Assembly (NCBI GenBank): GCA_900542765.1
Contig: UQOX01000026.1
Span: 1 to 33,001 of the forward strand
Direction: 5' to 3'
Length of the DNA: 33,001 nucleotides
From: an uncultured Porphyromonadaceae bacterium
GTDB taxonomy: Bacteria > Bacteroidota > Bacteroidia > Bacteroidales > UBA11471
Each line of letters starts with the position of its first letter. Position 1 is the first letter of the stretch. Below the pieces are notes generated by a model. The model did not search any database. It had not been told where the DNA came from and saw only the letters and a program-made list of their open reading frames with translations. Shown piece after piece: positions 24,339-33,001 of the stretch. A program made the translations under genes and the position numbers.

Positions 24339-26000
24339 ATGTTTAAGAATCAACCCAAAGGCTTGTATGCCTTGGCGCTTGCAAACACGGGAGAACGTTT
24401 TGGCTACTATACCATGCTGGCCATTTTCCTGCTGTTTATCCAAGCCAAATTCGGTTTCAGTGCGGCTGTGGCCACACAGATTTATTCTATTTTCCTGGCA
24501 GCTGTTTATTTCATGCCGCTCTTCGGGGGTATCCTGGCCGACAGAATCGGTTATGGCAAATGCGTTACGCTGGGTATCGTCGTCATGTTTGCCGGTTACC
24601 TTTGCCTTTCGATTCCGACAGGAGCCGATGCCATTGGCAAGACGCTGATGTTTGGCGCGCTGGCTCTCATCGCCATCGGTACGGGACTCTTCAAGGGCAA
24701 TTTGCAGGTGATGGTGGGAAATCTTTACGACGACCCCAAATATGCCTCGAAACGCGATGCCGCATTCAGCCTTTTCTACATGGCCATCAACATCGGCGCG
24801 ATGTTTGCTCCTTCTGCCGCCAAGAGCGTGACCAATTTCTTCTTGGGTAAATCGGGGCTCTTCTACGATGCCAACATTCCCTCGTTGGCCCATCAATATC
24901 TCGATGGTACGATTTCGGCCGAGAATGCAACCAAACTTGCCGATTTGGCTTCGCAGATGTCGGTGAACGGTATGGATATGACGGCTTTCAGTCAGTTCTA
25001 TATCGAAAAACTCTCCGAGGCATACAATTACGGATTTGCCGTGGCTTGCGTCTCCTTGGTCATCTCGGTGGCCATTTACTACGGTTGCCGTTCGTGGTTC
25101 AAGCACGCCGACGTCAATTCGGTTCAGGCCAAGGCCGCCCATGTCGAGGAGGTGGAGCTTACCCCGCAACAGACCAAGAGCCGCATCACCGCCCTTTTGC
25201 TCGTCTTTGCCGTGGTGGTGTTCTTCTGGATGGCCTTCCACCAGAACGGTGCTACGATGACGATTTTTGCGCGCGACTATACCTCGAACATTGCTGATGG
25301 CCTCACCCGCATCGGATTTAACATCTGGGGGCTGGTGCTCATCGCTATTTCGATTTATACCCTGTTCAGCACGTTCCAAGCCACGGTGGCTCGCACCAGA
25401 GTGATATTGGGTCTTGTGACGTTGGCCTTGTGGGGCGGCGTAGCGGCCATATATTTCTCGATGCCGGCCGAAGTGATGATTCAGCCTTCTGATTTCCAAC
25501 AGTTCAACCCCTTCTTTGTGGTTGCCCTCACACCGGTGTCGCTGGCCATATTCGGCGCTTTGGCTGCCAAGGGCAAAGAGCCTTCGGCTCCGCGTAAAAT
25601 CGGCTACGGTATGATGGTGGCTGCCGCCGGCTTCCTTATCCTGACGGTCGGCTCGATGGGATTGGCTTCTCCGAAAGAACTGGGAGGTACGGTGAGCGAC
25701 GTCCTGGTGTCGCCCAACTGGCTCATCTCGACCTATCTCGTGCTCACCTTCGCCGAGTTGCTGCTCTCGCCCATGGGTATTTCGTTTGTCTCGAAAGTGG
25801 CTCCTCCCAAGTACAAGGGTGCCATGATGGGTTGCTGGTTTGCCGCCACGGCCATAGGTAACTATCTGGTTTCGATTCCCGGCCTTTTGTGGGACAAATT
25901 GCCGTTGTGGGGCATCTGGACACTGCTTATCGCTCTCTGTCTCCTCTCGGCGCTCTTTATCTTCTCCATTATGAAGAAACTCGAATCGGCAACGAAATAA
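24339..26000 (+). CDS. POT-family (PTR2) peptide:proton symporter
   Basis: 553 residues with about 14 hydrophobic segments, typical of bacterial POT carriers. Family signatures include the first-helix GERFGYYTMLAIF, FGGILADRIGYGK after helix 2, and the second signature region SKRDAAFSLFYMAINIGAMFAPS. Such proteins import di- and tripeptides with protons across the inner membrane. Oddly, the first Glu of the usual ExxERFxYY motif is Asn16 here (NTGERFGYY), so proton coupling may differ. It is last in the operon with the glutaminyl-cyclase-like gene and sufE, and a strong terminator follows. The substrate is not predictable; short peptides are the family default. Confidence 0.92.
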   Translation: MFKNQPKGLYALALANTGERFGYYTMLAIFLLFIQAKFGFSAAVATQIYSIFLAAVYFMPLFGGILADRIGYGKCVTLGIVVMFAGYLCLSIPTGADAIGKTLMFGALALIAIGTGLFKGNLQVMVGNLYDDPKYASKRDAAFSLFYMAINIGAMFAPSAAKSVTNFFLGKSGLFYDANIPSLAHQYLDGTISAENATKLADLASQMSVNGMDMTAFSQFYIEKLSEAYNYGFAVACVSLVISVAIYYGCRSWFKHADVNSVQAKAAHVEEVELTPQQTKSRITALLLVFAVVVFFWMAFHQNGATMTIFARDYTSNIADGLTRIGFNIWGLVLIAISIYTLFSTFQATVARTRVILGLVTLALWGGVAAIYFSMPAEVMIQPSDFQQFNPFFVVALTPVSLAIFGALAAKGKEPSAPRKIGYGMMVAAAGFLILTVGSMGLASPKELGGTVSDVLVSPNWLISTYLVLTFAELLLSPMGISFVSKVAPPKYKGAMMGCWFAATAIGNYLVSIPGLLWDKLPLWGIWTLLIALCLLSALFIFSIMKKLESATK

Positions 26001-26022
26001 TCTCCCCCTGTCCACATATGCC

Positions 26023-26060
26023 AAGAGAGCCGGCCCTGTAAGGTCGGCTCTCTTGTTTTT
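26023..26060 (+). terminator. Terminator of the POT operon
   Basis: A 13-pair stem, AAGAGAGCCGGCC (26023-26035) with GGTCGGCTCTCTT (26042-26054), one G-T pair, loop CTGTAA, is followed by GTTTTT. It sits between convergent genes but has a T-tract only on the plus strand. Confidence 0.92.
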
Positions 26061-26080
26061 ATGAAGGATTGCGGGCGGGA

Positions 26081-26683
26081 TTACTCAAACAACGAGTGCT
26101 GTTCCATGCCCAAGAGGTTGAACGAGCGGCGGTGGTAGGGAGTGGACCCGTATTGGGCGATGGCGGCACGATGGGCGCGGGTGGGGTAGCCCTTGTTCTC
26201 GTCCCAGTGGTATTGCGGATATTCTTCGTGTAACTTCATCATATAGTCATCGCGGTATGTCTTGGCCAGAATGGAGGCGGCGGCGATGGAGAGGTAGCGC
26301 CCGTCGCCTTTTACTTCGCACGAGTAGGGAAGGTCTCGATAGGCGGTGAATCGGTTCCCGTCGATGAGCAGGGCTTCGGGGCGTACTTTCAGTGCGTCGA
26401 TGGCGCGGTGCATGGCCAGGAATGAGGCTTTGAGAATGTTTATCTCGTCGATTTCCTGCGGCGAGACGACACCTACCGCCCATGCGAGCGCTTCCTTTTC
26501 GATGAGCGGGCGCAAGGCATAGCGTTGCCGCTCGGTGAGTTGCTTGGAGTCGTTAAGGGTCTCGTTGCGGAAGCCGGGAGGCAAAATCACGGCGGCAGCA
26601 AAAACCGCTCCGGCCAAGCAGCCCCGTCCGGCTTCGTCGCAACCGGCTTCGATGCGGTTCTCTATTTTGTATGGAAGTAACAT
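26081..26683 (-). CDS. rnhB: Ribonuclease HII
   Basis: A 200-residue enzyme that removes RNA from RNA-DNA hybrids and single ribonucleotides from DNA. The catalytic Asp16-Glu17 in [18 protein letters not shown], Asp108 in [30 protein letters not shown] and the [11 protein letters not shown] substrate-recognition block are intact. The ATG at 26683 gives the normal N-terminus. A longer frame back to 26770 is excluded by a -7 element at 26702-26709. Transcribed alone, divergent from the ribosomal operon. Confidence 0.97.
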   Translation of the reverse strand: MLLPYKIENRIEAGCDEAGRGCLAGAVFAAAVILPPGFRNETLNDSKQLTERQRYALRPLIEKEALAWAVGVVSPQEIDEINILKASFLAMHRAIDALKVRPEALLIDGNRFTAYRDLPYSCEVKGDGRYLSIAAASILAKTYRDDYMMKLHEEYPQYHWDENKGYPTRAHRAAIAQYGSTPYHRRSFNLLGMEQHSLFE

Positions 26684-26701
26684 AATCGGGTTTTCTCTCG
26701 A

Positions 26702-26709
26702 CAAATGTA
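26702..26709 (-). promoter_or_regulatory. Putative -7 element of rnhB
   Basis: The minus strand reads TACATTTG, 18 bases before the rnhB ATG. No convincing -33. Confidence 0.5.
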
Positions 26710-26853
26710 AGAAAAAACTTCTTCGGAGCCCGGTCTCGCCCCGCACTTTTTGGTAAAACGTTTTCACCATGCCGTCGTCGTGCCAAGGGAGCCGGTTGTT
26801 GCCTTGCCTTGCAGTGCCTGAGTATTTTATTTGAAGAATTATTCTCGTTTTTG

Positions 26854-26885
26854 TTTGGTAATTAGTGTTTTAGTTGCTATCTTTG
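26854..26885 (+). promoter_or_regulatory. Canonical promoter of the str-S10 ribosomal operon
   Basis: TTTG (26854-26857), a 20-base spacer and TATCTTTG (26878-26885) match both elements of the Bacteroidetes housekeeping promoter. It is followed by a leader of about 135 bases before rpsL. In the leader, TTCGCC (26894-26899) can pair with GGCGAA (26962-26967), with CCC/GGG pairs just inside. Fits a strong growth-linked promoter. Confidence 0.88.
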
Positions 26886-27026
26886 CGGTGTTTTTCGCCC
26901 CGAATGTCGTGACGGTTGCTTGTAATCGGTTGATTGTGAGTGTCTTGTTGGGGTTTGGTGTGGCGAATACAAAGATGAAAACTAACGAACAAAAAGAAGA
27001 TTTAAAGATTTAAAAAAGTTTAAAAG

Positions 27027-27431
27027 ATGCCTACAATTCAGCAATTAGTAAGAAAAGGGCGGGTTGTTTTGGAAGACAAGAGTAAGTCTCCGGCACTGGA
27101 TTCATGTCCGCAAAGACGTGGCGTGTGTGTGAGAGTATACACGACGACTCCCAAGAAACCTAACTCTGCAATGCGTAAAGTAGCACGTGTGCGTTTGACC
27201 AACGGTAAAGAGGTGAACTCTTACATCCCGGGAGAAGGACACAACTTGCAAGAGCACTCGATTGTCTTGGTGCGTGGCGGTCGTGTAAAAGACCTTCCCG
27301 GTGTGCGTTACCACATCGTTCGCGGAACATTGGATACCGCAGGCGTAAACGGTCGTACCCAACGTCGCTCGAAATACGGAGCCAAGAGACCGAAAGCCGG
27401 AGCCGCTCCTGCCGCAAAAGGTAAAAAATAA
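27027..27431 (+). CDS. rpsL: 30S ribosomal protein S12
   Basis: 134 residues with the conserved decoding-centre loops [12 protein letters not shown] and [13 protein letters not shown]. The lysines whose mutation gives streptomycin resistance are unmutated. The C-terminus ends in a basic Lys/Ala-rich tail. First gene of a long ribosomal operon; no Shine-Dalgarno precedes the ATG, only an A-rich stretch. A 153-base gap follows before rpsG, holding a weak TCAAAC-ACT-GTTTGA hairpin at 27468-27482 and no gene. Confidence 0.98.
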   Translation: MPTIQQLVRKGRVVLEDKSKSPALDSCPQRRGVCVRVYTTTPKKPNSAMRKVARVRLTNGKEVNSYIPGEGHNLQEHSIVLVRGGRVKDLPGVRYHIVRGTLDTAGVNGRTQRRSKYGAKRPKAGAAPAAKGKK

Positions 27432-27584
27432 GACGTAAGCAGAGAGCCCAACAAACTACTTTTAGTGTCAAACACTGTTTGAGTTTATTGGATAGGCTGA
27501 TTCAGGTTGAGTAAATGGCGTCAGAGGGCGCTGTTGAAGATGTGAAAAGCAACCAAAAACAAAAACAATAATTTACAAAACATA

Positions 27585-28061
27585 ATGAGAAAAGCAAAAC
27601 CTAAGAAACGGGTTGTTTTACCCGATCCCGTATTCAGTGACGTAAAGGTTACCAAATTTGTCAATCACTTGATGTATGACGGCAAGAAAAGCATTGCCTA
27701 TACTATTTTTTATACGGCCTTGGATACAGTAAAGGAAAAGCTCTCCAACGAAGAAAAATCCGCACTCGAAATCTGGAAAAAAGCGTTGGACAATATTACC
27801 CCCCAAGTTGAGGTAAAATCTCGTCGTATCGGTGGTGCAACCTTCCAAGTACCTACCGAAATCCGTCCCGATCGCAAGGAATCCATCTCCATGAAGAATT
27901 TGATACAATACGCCCGTAAAAGAGGCGGCAAGACGATGGCCGAGAAATTGGCTGCCGAGATTGTTGATGCCTATAACGAGCAAGGAGGTGCATTCAAACG
28001 CAAAGAGGACATGCACAAAATGGCCGAGGCCAACCGGGCATTTGCACATTTCAGATTCTAA
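27585..28061 (+). CDS. rpsG: 30S ribosomal protein S7
   Basis: 158 residues, full length. It opens with a basic arm (MRKAKPKKR) and contains the RNA-binding blocks [15 protein letters not shown] and [18 protein letters not shown]7 nucleates the head of the small subunit by binding the 3' domain of 16S rRNA. In E. coli it also represses the str operon from the S12-S7 spacer; the long spacer here would allow something similar, unproven. fusA starts 26 bases later. No Shine-Dalgarno. Confidence 0.98.
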   Translation: MRKAKPKKRVVLPDPVFSDVKVTKFVNHLMYDGKKSIAYTIFYTALDTVKEKLSNEEKSALEIWKKALDNITPQVEVKSRRIGGATFQVPTEIRPDRKESISMKNLIQYARKRGGKTMAEKLAAEIVDAYNEQGGAFKRKEDMHKMAEANRAFAHFRF

Positions 28062-28087
28062 TCTTAATTCAGTAAAAAGAACCAACA

Positions 28088-30214
28088 ATGTCAAAAGCAG
28101 ACGAACAACTCAAATATACCAGAAATATCGGTATTATGGCTCACATCGATGCCGGGAAGACGACCACTTCGGAGCGTATTCTTTTCTACACCGGTCTGAC
28201 GCACAAAATCGGCGAAGTGCACGACGGAGCTGCTACCATGGACTGGATGGAACAAGAGCAGGAACGTGGTATTACCATTACCTCGGCCGCTACCACTACA
28301 TGGTGGAACTATGCCAACGAGAAATACAAAATCAACCTCATTGATACCCCGGGGCACGTCGATTTCACGGCCGAGGTAGAACGTTCGTTGCGCGTACTCG
28401 ACGGTGCTGTGGCTACTTTCTGTGCCGTAGGCGGTGTGGAGCCCCAGTCCGAGACCGTATGGCGCCAGGCCGATAAATACAATGTTCCCCGCGTTGGTTA
28501 TGTCAACAAGATGGACCGCTCGGGTGCCAACTTCTTCGAAGTCGTACGTCAGTTGAAAGATGTTCTCGGTGCCAACCCCTGCCCCGTGCAAATTCCTATC
28601 GGAGCCGAGGAAACTTTCAAAGGAGTCGTCGACCTTATCACGATGAAGGCCATCTACTGGCACGATGAGACCATGGGTGCCGACTACTCCGTAGAAGAAA
28701 TCCCTGCTTCGCTCAAAGAAGAAGCCGAAGAGTGGCGTGACAAAATGCTCGAAAAAATCGCCGAGTGCGACGATGTCGTTATGGAAAAATATTTCGACGA
28801 CCCTTCGACCATCACTCCCGAAGAAATCCGTGCCGCTTTGAGAAAAGGAACACTCAGTATGTCGATTGTTCCCATGCTTTGCGGTTCTTCTTTCAAGAAC
28901 AAAGGTGTGCAGACACTTCTCGATGCCGTTTGCGCCTACCTGCCCAGTCCCGAAGACACCCCCGCCATCATCGGTCACAACCCCGATGACCCCGACAAGG
29001 AAGAGGTGCGCAAACCTCTCTTTGAAGAGAAAATGTCGGCTCTCGTCTTCAAAATCGCTGTCGACCCCTATGTGGGACGTCTCTGCTTCTTCCGCGTGTA
29101 CTCGGGAGAAATCCCCGCAGGTTCTTATGTCCTCAATTCGCGTTCGGGCAAAAAAGAGCGTGTGTCGCGTCTCTTCCAAATGCACTCCAACAAGCAGAAC
29201 CCCAAAGAAGTTATCGGTTGTGGTGACATCGGAGCCGGCGTAGGTTTCAAGGATATCCGCACCGGTGATACTCTCTGTGCCGAAGATGCTCCTATCGTAC
29301 TCGAAGCCATGGACTTCCCCGATCCCGTTATCGGTATCGCCGTTGAGCCCAAGACGCAGAAAGATATGGATAAACTCAGCCTCGGTTTGCAGAAACTGGC
29401 CGAAGAAGACCCCACTTTCACCGTTAAGACCGACGAAGAGACCGGACAAACCGTTATCAGCGGTATGGGTGAGCTTCACCTCGAAATCATCATTGACCGT
29501 CTCAAACGTGAATTCAAGGTTGAATGTAACCAAGGACGTCCTCAGGTATCCTACAAAGAGGCCATCACCAAGCCCGTTGAATTGCGCGAAGTCTACAAGA
29601 AACAAACCGGTGGTCGCGGTAAATTTGCCGACATCATCGTTCGCGTAGAACCCGCCGACGACAGCTTCGAAGGCAGCGGACTCCAATTCATCGACGAAGT
29701 CAAAGGTGGTAACATTCCCAAGGAATTTATCCCCTCGATACAAAAAGGTTTCACCACGGCTATGAAGAACGGCGTATTGGCCGGCTATCCGCTCGACCGT
29801 CTCAAAGTGACCGTCCTCGATGGTTCGTTCCACCCCGTAGACTCCGACCAGCTTTCGTTTGAGGTGTGCGCTATCCAGGCCTTCAAGAAAGCCTGCGAAA
29901 AAGCAAAACCCGTGCTCCAAGAGCCTATCATGAAAATCGAGGTTGTTACCCCCGAAGAAAGCATGGGCGATGTAATTTCTGACCTCAACAAACGTCGTGG
30001 ACAAGTTGAAGGCATGGAGTCGAGCCGCTCGGGAGCCCGCATCGTCAAAGCCAAAGCCCCGCTGGCCGAAATGTTCGGTTACGTTACCGCTTTGCGTACG
30101 ATTACCTCGGGTCGTGCCACCTCGACCATGTCATTCTCGCACTATGCCGAAGTCAGCACCCAGATTGCCAAACAAGTGCTCACCGAAGTACAAGGCCGCG
30201 TAGACTTATTGTAA
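28088..30214 (+). CDS. fusA: Elongation factor G
   Basis: A 708-residue translational GTPase that drives ribosome translocation and, with RRF, recycling. The G motifs are intact: [12 protein letters not shown] (G1), RGITITSAA (G2), DTPGHVDF (G3) and NKMD (G4). Domains II to V follow at normal length, with the domain [11 protein letters not shown] segment. Unlike the second, specialised EF-G known in some Bacteroides, its position in the ribosomal operon and complete GTPase motifs mark it as the housekeeping copy. The next gene is rpsJ after 21 bases; the tuf gene that many bacteria have here is absent. Confidence 0.98.
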   Translation: MSKADEQLKYTRNIGIMAHIDAGKTTTSERILFYTGLTHKIGEVHDGAATMDWMEQEQERGITITSAATTTWWNYANEKYKINLIDTPGHVDFTAEVERSLRVLDGAVATFCAVGGVEPQSETVWRQADKYNVPRVGYVNKMDRSGANFFEVVRQLKDVLGANPCPVQIPIGAEETFKGVVDLITMKAIYWHDETMGADYSVEEIPASLKEEAEEWRDKMLEKIAECDDVVMEKYFDDPSTITPEEIRAALRKGTLSMSIVPMLCGSSFKNKGVQTLLDAVCAYLPSPEDTPAIIGHNPDDPDKEEVRKPLFEEKMSALVFKIAVDPYVGRLCFFRVYSGEIPAGSYVLNSRSGKKERVSRLFQMHSNKQNPKEVIGCGDIGAGVGFKDIRTGDTLCAEDAPIVLEAMDFPDPVIGIAVEPKTQKDMDKLSLGLQKLAEEDPTFTVKTDEETGQTVISGMGELHLEIIIDRLKREFKVECNQGRPQVSYKEAITKPVELREVYKKQTGGRGKFADIIVRVEPADDSFEGSGLQFIDEVKGGNIPKEFIPSIQKGFTTAMKNGVLAGYPLDRLKVTVLDGSFHPVDSDQLSFEVCAIQAFKKACEKAKPVLQEPIMKIEVVTPEESMGDVISDLNKRRGQVEGMESSRSGARIVKAKAPLAEMFGYVTALRTITSGRATSTMSFSHYAEVSTQIAKQVLTEVQGRVDLL

Positions 30215-30235
30215 AATAGAATAGAAACAACCAAT

Positions 30236-30541
30236 ATGAGCCAAAAAATTAGAATCAAACTGAAATCTTACGATCACAATCTCGTCGACAAATCGGCCGA
30301 GAAGATTGTAAAGACCGTAAAAGCAAGCGGTGCTGTGGTCAGCGGACCGATACCCCTGCCTACCCACAAACGCATCTTCACTGTAAACCGTTCGACGTTT
30401 GTCAACAAAAAATCGAGAGAGCAATTCGAACTCTCTTCGTTCAAACGTCTCATCGACATTTACAGCTCAACCGCCAAAACGGTCGACGCCCTGATGAAAC
30501 TCGAATTGCCCAGCGGCGTGGAAGTAGAAATCAAAGTGTAG
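30236..30541 (+). CDS. rpsJ: 30S ribosomal protein S10
   Basis: 101 residues with the family blocks [30 protein letters not shown] and [20 protein letters not shown]10 is part of the small-subunit head and also acts as NusE in antitermination. First gene of the classical S10 cluster, here continuous with the str genes upstream (21 bases from fusA) and rplC downstream (29 bases). No Shine-Dalgarno. Confidence 0.98.
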   Translation: MSQKIRIKLKSYDHNLVDKSAEKIVKTVKASGAVVSGPIPLPTHKRIFTVNRSTFVNKKSREQFELSSFKRLIDIYSSTAKTVDALMKLELPSGVEVEIKV

Positions 30542-30570
30542 TATAAACCTATATTAAAAACCACAGAGAA

Positions 30571-31188
30571 ATGCCAGGATTATTAGGAAAAAAAATCGGA
30601 ATGACATCCGTTTTCAGTGCCGAGGGAAAAAATGTTCCATGCACTGTTATCGAAGTAGGTCCCTGCGTAGTTACTCAAGTAAAAACGGCCGAAGTGGACG
30701 GATATGATGCCGTTCAAGTGGGTTTTGCCGACAAAAAGGAAAAACACACCACCAAACCCGAAATGGGCCACTTCAAAAAAGCCGGAGTAACCCCGAAGAG
30801 ACACTTGGCCGAGTTCAAAGGATTTACGGAGGCCTACAAGGCCGGCGACGTTATCACGGTAGACCTTTTCGAAGGTACTGACTATGTAGACGTCATCGGA
30901 ACTTCGAAAGGTAAAGGCTTCAAAGGCGTTGTAGGACGTCATGGATTCGGCGGAGTCGGACAAACCACTCACGGTCAGCACAACCGTCTGCGTGCGCCCG
31001 GTTCGGTAGGCGCCTGCTCTTACCCCGCAAAGGTTTTCAAAGGAACCCGCATGGCCGGCCAGACCGGAAACGAGCGCGTTACCGTGCAAAACCTGCAAGT
31101 GTTGAAAATCATGCCGGAACACAACCTCCTCCTTATCAAAGGTTCGGTACCCGGTTGTAAAGGTTCAATCGTAATAATTGAAAAGTAA
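30571..31188 (+). CDS. rplC: 50S ribosomal protein L3
   Basis: 205 residues. It starts [15 protein letters not shown] and contains [18 protein letters not shown], the extended loop near the peptidyl-transferase centre, and [21 protein letters not shown]. It initiates large-subunit assembly. Its TAA stop shares a base with the rplD ATG (31188), so the two are translationally coupled. Confidence 0.98.
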   Translation: MPGLLGKKIGMTSVFSAEGKNVPCTVIEVGPCVVTQVKTAEVDGYDAVQVGFADKKEKHTTKPEMGHFKKAGVTPKRHLAEFKGFTEAYKAGDVITVDLFEGTDYVDVIGTSKGKGFKGVVGRHGFGGVGQTTHGQHNRLRAPGSVGACSYPAKVFKGTRMAGQTGNERVTVQNLQVLKIMPEHNLLLIKGSVPGCKGSIVIIEK

Positions 31189-31808
31189 TGGAACTGAGCG
31201 TATATAACATCAAAGGCGAAGATACGGGAAAGAAAGTTACGTTGAACGATGCGGTATTCGGCATTGAGCCCAACGAACACGCCATTTATCTCGACGTGAA
31301 ACAATACATGGCCAACAAACGCCAAGGAACCCACAAATCGAAAGAGAGAAGCGAAGTATCGGGCAGTACCCGCAAGCTGATCCGTCAAAAAGGTTCCGGC
31401 GGTGCCCGTCGTGGTGACATCAACTCGCCCGTCATGGTAGGCGGTGGTCGTGTATTCGGTCCCCGTCCCCGTAATTACAACTTCAAGCTGAACAAAAAAG
31501 TGAAATCGCTGGCCCGCAAATCGGCCCTCTCCCTCAAAGCACAGGAGAATGCCATTTTCGTCATCGAAGACTTTACGTTCGAAGCTCCCAAAACCAAAGA
31601 ATTTGTCTCCATCGCTCAAAATCTGAAAGTTGCAGATAAAAAATTGCTTTTGGTTTTAGGAAATGAAAATAAAAACGTATATTTGTCGGCTCGAAATATG
31701 CCCAAGGCAAAAGTTGTAACAACCTCAGAGTTAAACACATACAAAGTGCTGGATTGCGCCAGTCTTGTATTGACCGAAAGCTCTTTGGCTGCTATTAATA
31801 ACTTTTAA
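31188..31808 (+). CDS. rplD: 50S ribosomal protein L4
   Basis: 206 residues. It begins [19 protein letters not shown] and has the tunnel-lining loop with [20 protein letters not shown], then [18 protein letters not shown]. In E. coli L4 also represses the S10 operon; no matching leader can be judged here because the cluster is fused to str. One-base overlap with rplC; rplW follows after 18 bases containing a Shine-Dalgarno. Confidence 0.98.
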   Translation: MELSVYNIKGEDTGKKVTLNDAVFGIEPNEHAIYLDVKQYMANKRQGTHKSKERSEVSGSTRKLIRQKGSGGARRGDINSPVMVGGGRVFGPRPRNYNFKLNKKVKSLARKSALSLKAQENAIFVIEDFTFEAPKTKEFVSIAQNLKVADKKLLLVLGNENKNVYLSARNMPKAKVVTTSELNTYKVLDCASLVLTESSLAAINNF

Positions 31809-31811
31809 TAC

Positions 31812-31820
31812 AAAGGAGGT
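31812..31820 (+). promoter_or_regulatory. Perfect Shine-Dalgarno before rplW
   Basis: AAAGGAGGT lies 6 bases before the rplW ATG and is complementary over nine bases to the usual 16S 3' tail (ACCTCCTTT). None of the other ribosomal-protein starts in this operon shows such a site, which makes it stand out in a phylum that rarely uses it. Confidence 0.9.
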
Positions 31821-31826
31821 AAAATA

Positions 31827-32117
31827 ATGGCAATAATTATTAAACCAATAGTAACCGAGAAAATGACCGGAATGGGAGAGAAATTCAACCGTTACGGTTT
31901 TGCGGTAACCCCCGATGCCGACAAGCAACAAATCAAAGAAGCCGTAGAAGACCTCTACAATGTAACCGTTGTCTCGGTAAACACGATTATGCGCAAAGGC
32001 AAGCTCAAAAGCCGTTACACCAAATCGGGTTTGATTCAAGGCCGTGCCGCCAAATACAAAAAGGCGCTGGTAACCTTGAAAGAGGGTGATACGATAGATT
32101 TTTATAGCAATATTTAA
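31827..32117 (+). CDS. rplW: 50S ribosomal protein L23
   Basis: 96 residues, normal size. It opens with [16 protein letters not shown] and contains the family stretch [22 protein letters not shown]23 lies at the exit of the nascent-chain tunnel and is the docking site for trigger factor and signal recognition particle. It is the only gene of this operon preceded by a strong Shine-Dalgarno. rplB starts 9 bases after its stop. Confidence 0.98.
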   Translation: MAIIIKPIVTEKMTGMGEKFNRYGFAVTPDADKQQIKEAVEDLYNVTVVSVNTIMRKGKLKSRYTKSGLIQGRAAKYKKALVTLKEGDTIDFYSNI

Positions 32118-32125
32118 TAACAGAA

Positions 32126-32950
32126 ATGGCAGTAAGAAAATTAAAGCCCACAACACCGGGGCAGAGACACAAAATTATTGGTGCATTTGATAACATCACT
32201 GCTAAGGCACCAGAAAAGTCTCTTGTAGTAGGATTCAGAAAATCGGGTGGCCGCAACAACGAAGGTCACCTGACGATGCGTTACATTGGCGGAGGCCACA
32301 AACGCAAATACCGTTTCATCGACTTCAAGAGAAATAAAGACGGTGTTCCCGCTGTCGTAAAGACCATCGAGTACGACCCGAACCGTTCGGCTCGCATCGC
32401 GTTGCTCTTTTATGCCGATGGCGAAAAACGGTACATCATCGCCCCCAACGGGCTTGAAGTAGGCATGACCATCATGTCGGGCGCAGAAGCCGCTCCCGAA
32501 GTAGGTAACGCACTCCCCCTGCAAAACATTCCCGTAGGTACCGTAGTGCATAATATCGAGTTACGTCCCGGACAAGGCGCCGCTCTCGTGCGCTCGGCCG
32601 GAGCATTCGCTCAGCTCACTTCCCGTGAAGGCAATTATGCCATCATCAAATTGCCCTCGGGTGAGACTCGTAAGATTTTGGCCACATGCAAAGCCACTGT
32701 CGGCGTCGTAGGAAACTCCGACCACGCTCTCGAAAGTTCCGGAAAAGCCGGTCGTTCGCGCTGGTTGGGACGTCGTCCTCGCAACCGTGGTGTAGTAATG
32801 AACCCTGTCGATCACCCCATGGGTGGTGGTGAAGGCCGTGCATCAGGTGGTCACCCCCGTTCGCGCAAGGGTCTCTACGCTAAGGGTCTCAAGACAAGAG
32901 CACCGAAGAAACTCTCGTCCAAGTATATTATAGAAAGACGTAAAAAGTAA
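32126..32950 (+). CDS. rplB: 50S ribosomal protein L2
   Basis: 274 residues with the SH3-like RNA-binding part ([20 protein letters not shown]), [24 protein letters not shown] and the conserved C-terminal segment [17 protein letters not shown] with the His important for peptidyl-transferase function, then the basic tail. Full length. No Shine-Dalgarno; rpsS starts 18 bases after the stop. Confidence 0.98.
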   Translation: MAVRKLKPTTPGQRHKIIGAFDNITAKAPEKSLVVGFRKSGGRNNEGHLTMRYIGGGHKRKYRFIDFKRNKDGVPAVVKTIEYDPNRSARIALLFYADGEKRYIIAPNGLEVGMTIMSGAEAAPEVGNALPLQNIPVGTVVHNIELRPGQGAALVRSAGAFAQLTSREGNYAIIKLPSGETRKILATCKATVGVVGNSDHALESSGKAGRSRWLGRRPRNRGVVMNPVDHPMGGGEGRASGGHPRSRKGLYAKGLKTRAPKKLSSKYIIERRKK

Positions 32951-32968
32951 CTCGTTAACTAAGCAACT

Positions 32969-33001
32969 ATGAGTCGTTCATTAAAAAAAGGCCCATATAT
33001 C
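32969..33001 (+). CDS. rpsS: 30S ribosomal protein S19, first codons
   Basis: Only eleven codons are in the window (MSRSLKKGPYI). They match the very conserved start of S19, and the position after rplB is the standard one. The gene is cut by the window edge. Confidence 0.93.
   Translation, partial: MSRSLKKGPYI

Noticed and set aside
26831..27013. A 60-codon hydrophobic open frame before rpsL
   Set aside because: It starts with TTG and spans the canonical str promoter and leader. T-rich promoter DNA translates as hydrophobic residues by chance.
28091..30004. A 637-codon open frame antisense to fusA
   Set aside because: It mirrors the coding frame of a clearly real gene. Codon choice in highly expressed genes avoids triplets that give stops on the other strand. 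The product has no recognisable domain and lacks a promoter.
1..33001. Mobile elements, CRISPR arrays, tRNA or rRNA genes
   Set aside because: No transposase, integrase, regularly spaced short repeats, attachment-site duplications, cloverleaf or rRNA sequences were recognised by eye on either strand.

Overview
The window looks like chromosomal DNA of a gut-type member of the order Bacteroidales, with mid-50s percent GC by eye. Four things point there. Promoters follow the Bacteroidetes pattern (TAnnTTTG at -7, sometimes TTTG about 20 bases further up), while Shine-Dalgarno sequences are almost absent. A gldE-gldD-phosphopantetheinyl transferase trio is present. Exported proteins carry Gln directly after the predicted signal peptidase site. 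The str and S10 ribosomal clusters are joined without a tuf gene between fusA and rpsJ. The base composition would suit a Barnesiella-like genome, but the genus is a guess.

Layout. 1-740: 3' end of a surface-type Big2 repeat gene with nucleotide-identical repeats, closed by a strong terminator. 803-3472 (+): gldE, gldD and an Sfp-type phosphopantetheinyl transferase, overlapping end to end. 3493-6726 (-): an operon of mtaB (tRNA methylthiotransferase), an LpxL-like acyltransferase and a family 2 glycosyltransferase. 6882-7943 (-): a secreted GH43 glycosidase. 8118-11989 (+): acyl-CoA ligase, phosphoglycerate mutase gpmI and a cysteine-rich DUF3109 protein. 12066-12884 (-): panB. 12971-14617 (-): an exported TPR plus YD-repeat protein. 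15014-17293 (-): nfnA-nfnB, an electron-bifurcating transhydrogenase. 17441-19624 (-): a CPA2 antiporter with universal-stress-protein domains. 19878-22767 (+): asd, then a fused gamma-glutamyl hydrolase/membrane dipeptidase. 22849-26000 (+): a glutaminyl-cyclase-like M28 lipoprotein, sufE and a POT peptide transporter. 26081-26683 (-): rnhB. 26854-33001 (+): rpsL-rpsG-fusA-rpsJ-rplC-rplD-rplW-rplB and the first codons of rpsS.

Most of the window is conserved housekeeping DNA. I see no phage, insertion sequence, CRISPR array, tRNA or rRNA. The part most open to a new interpretation is 20.9-26.0 kb. There a single polypeptide carries intact active sites for both gamma-glutamyl hydrolysis and dipeptide hydrolysis, next to a sulfur-transfer protein and a peptide transporter. 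This could be a gamma-glutamyl-peptide (for example glutathione) salvage module, though that is inference.

Other points worth checking are a lone perfect Shine-Dalgarno before rplW, a perfect palindrome abutting the promoter of the fusion gene, a peptide transporter lacking the first Glu of the ExxER motif, and a glutaminyl cyclase encoded in the same window as two proteins that fit its expected substrate rule.
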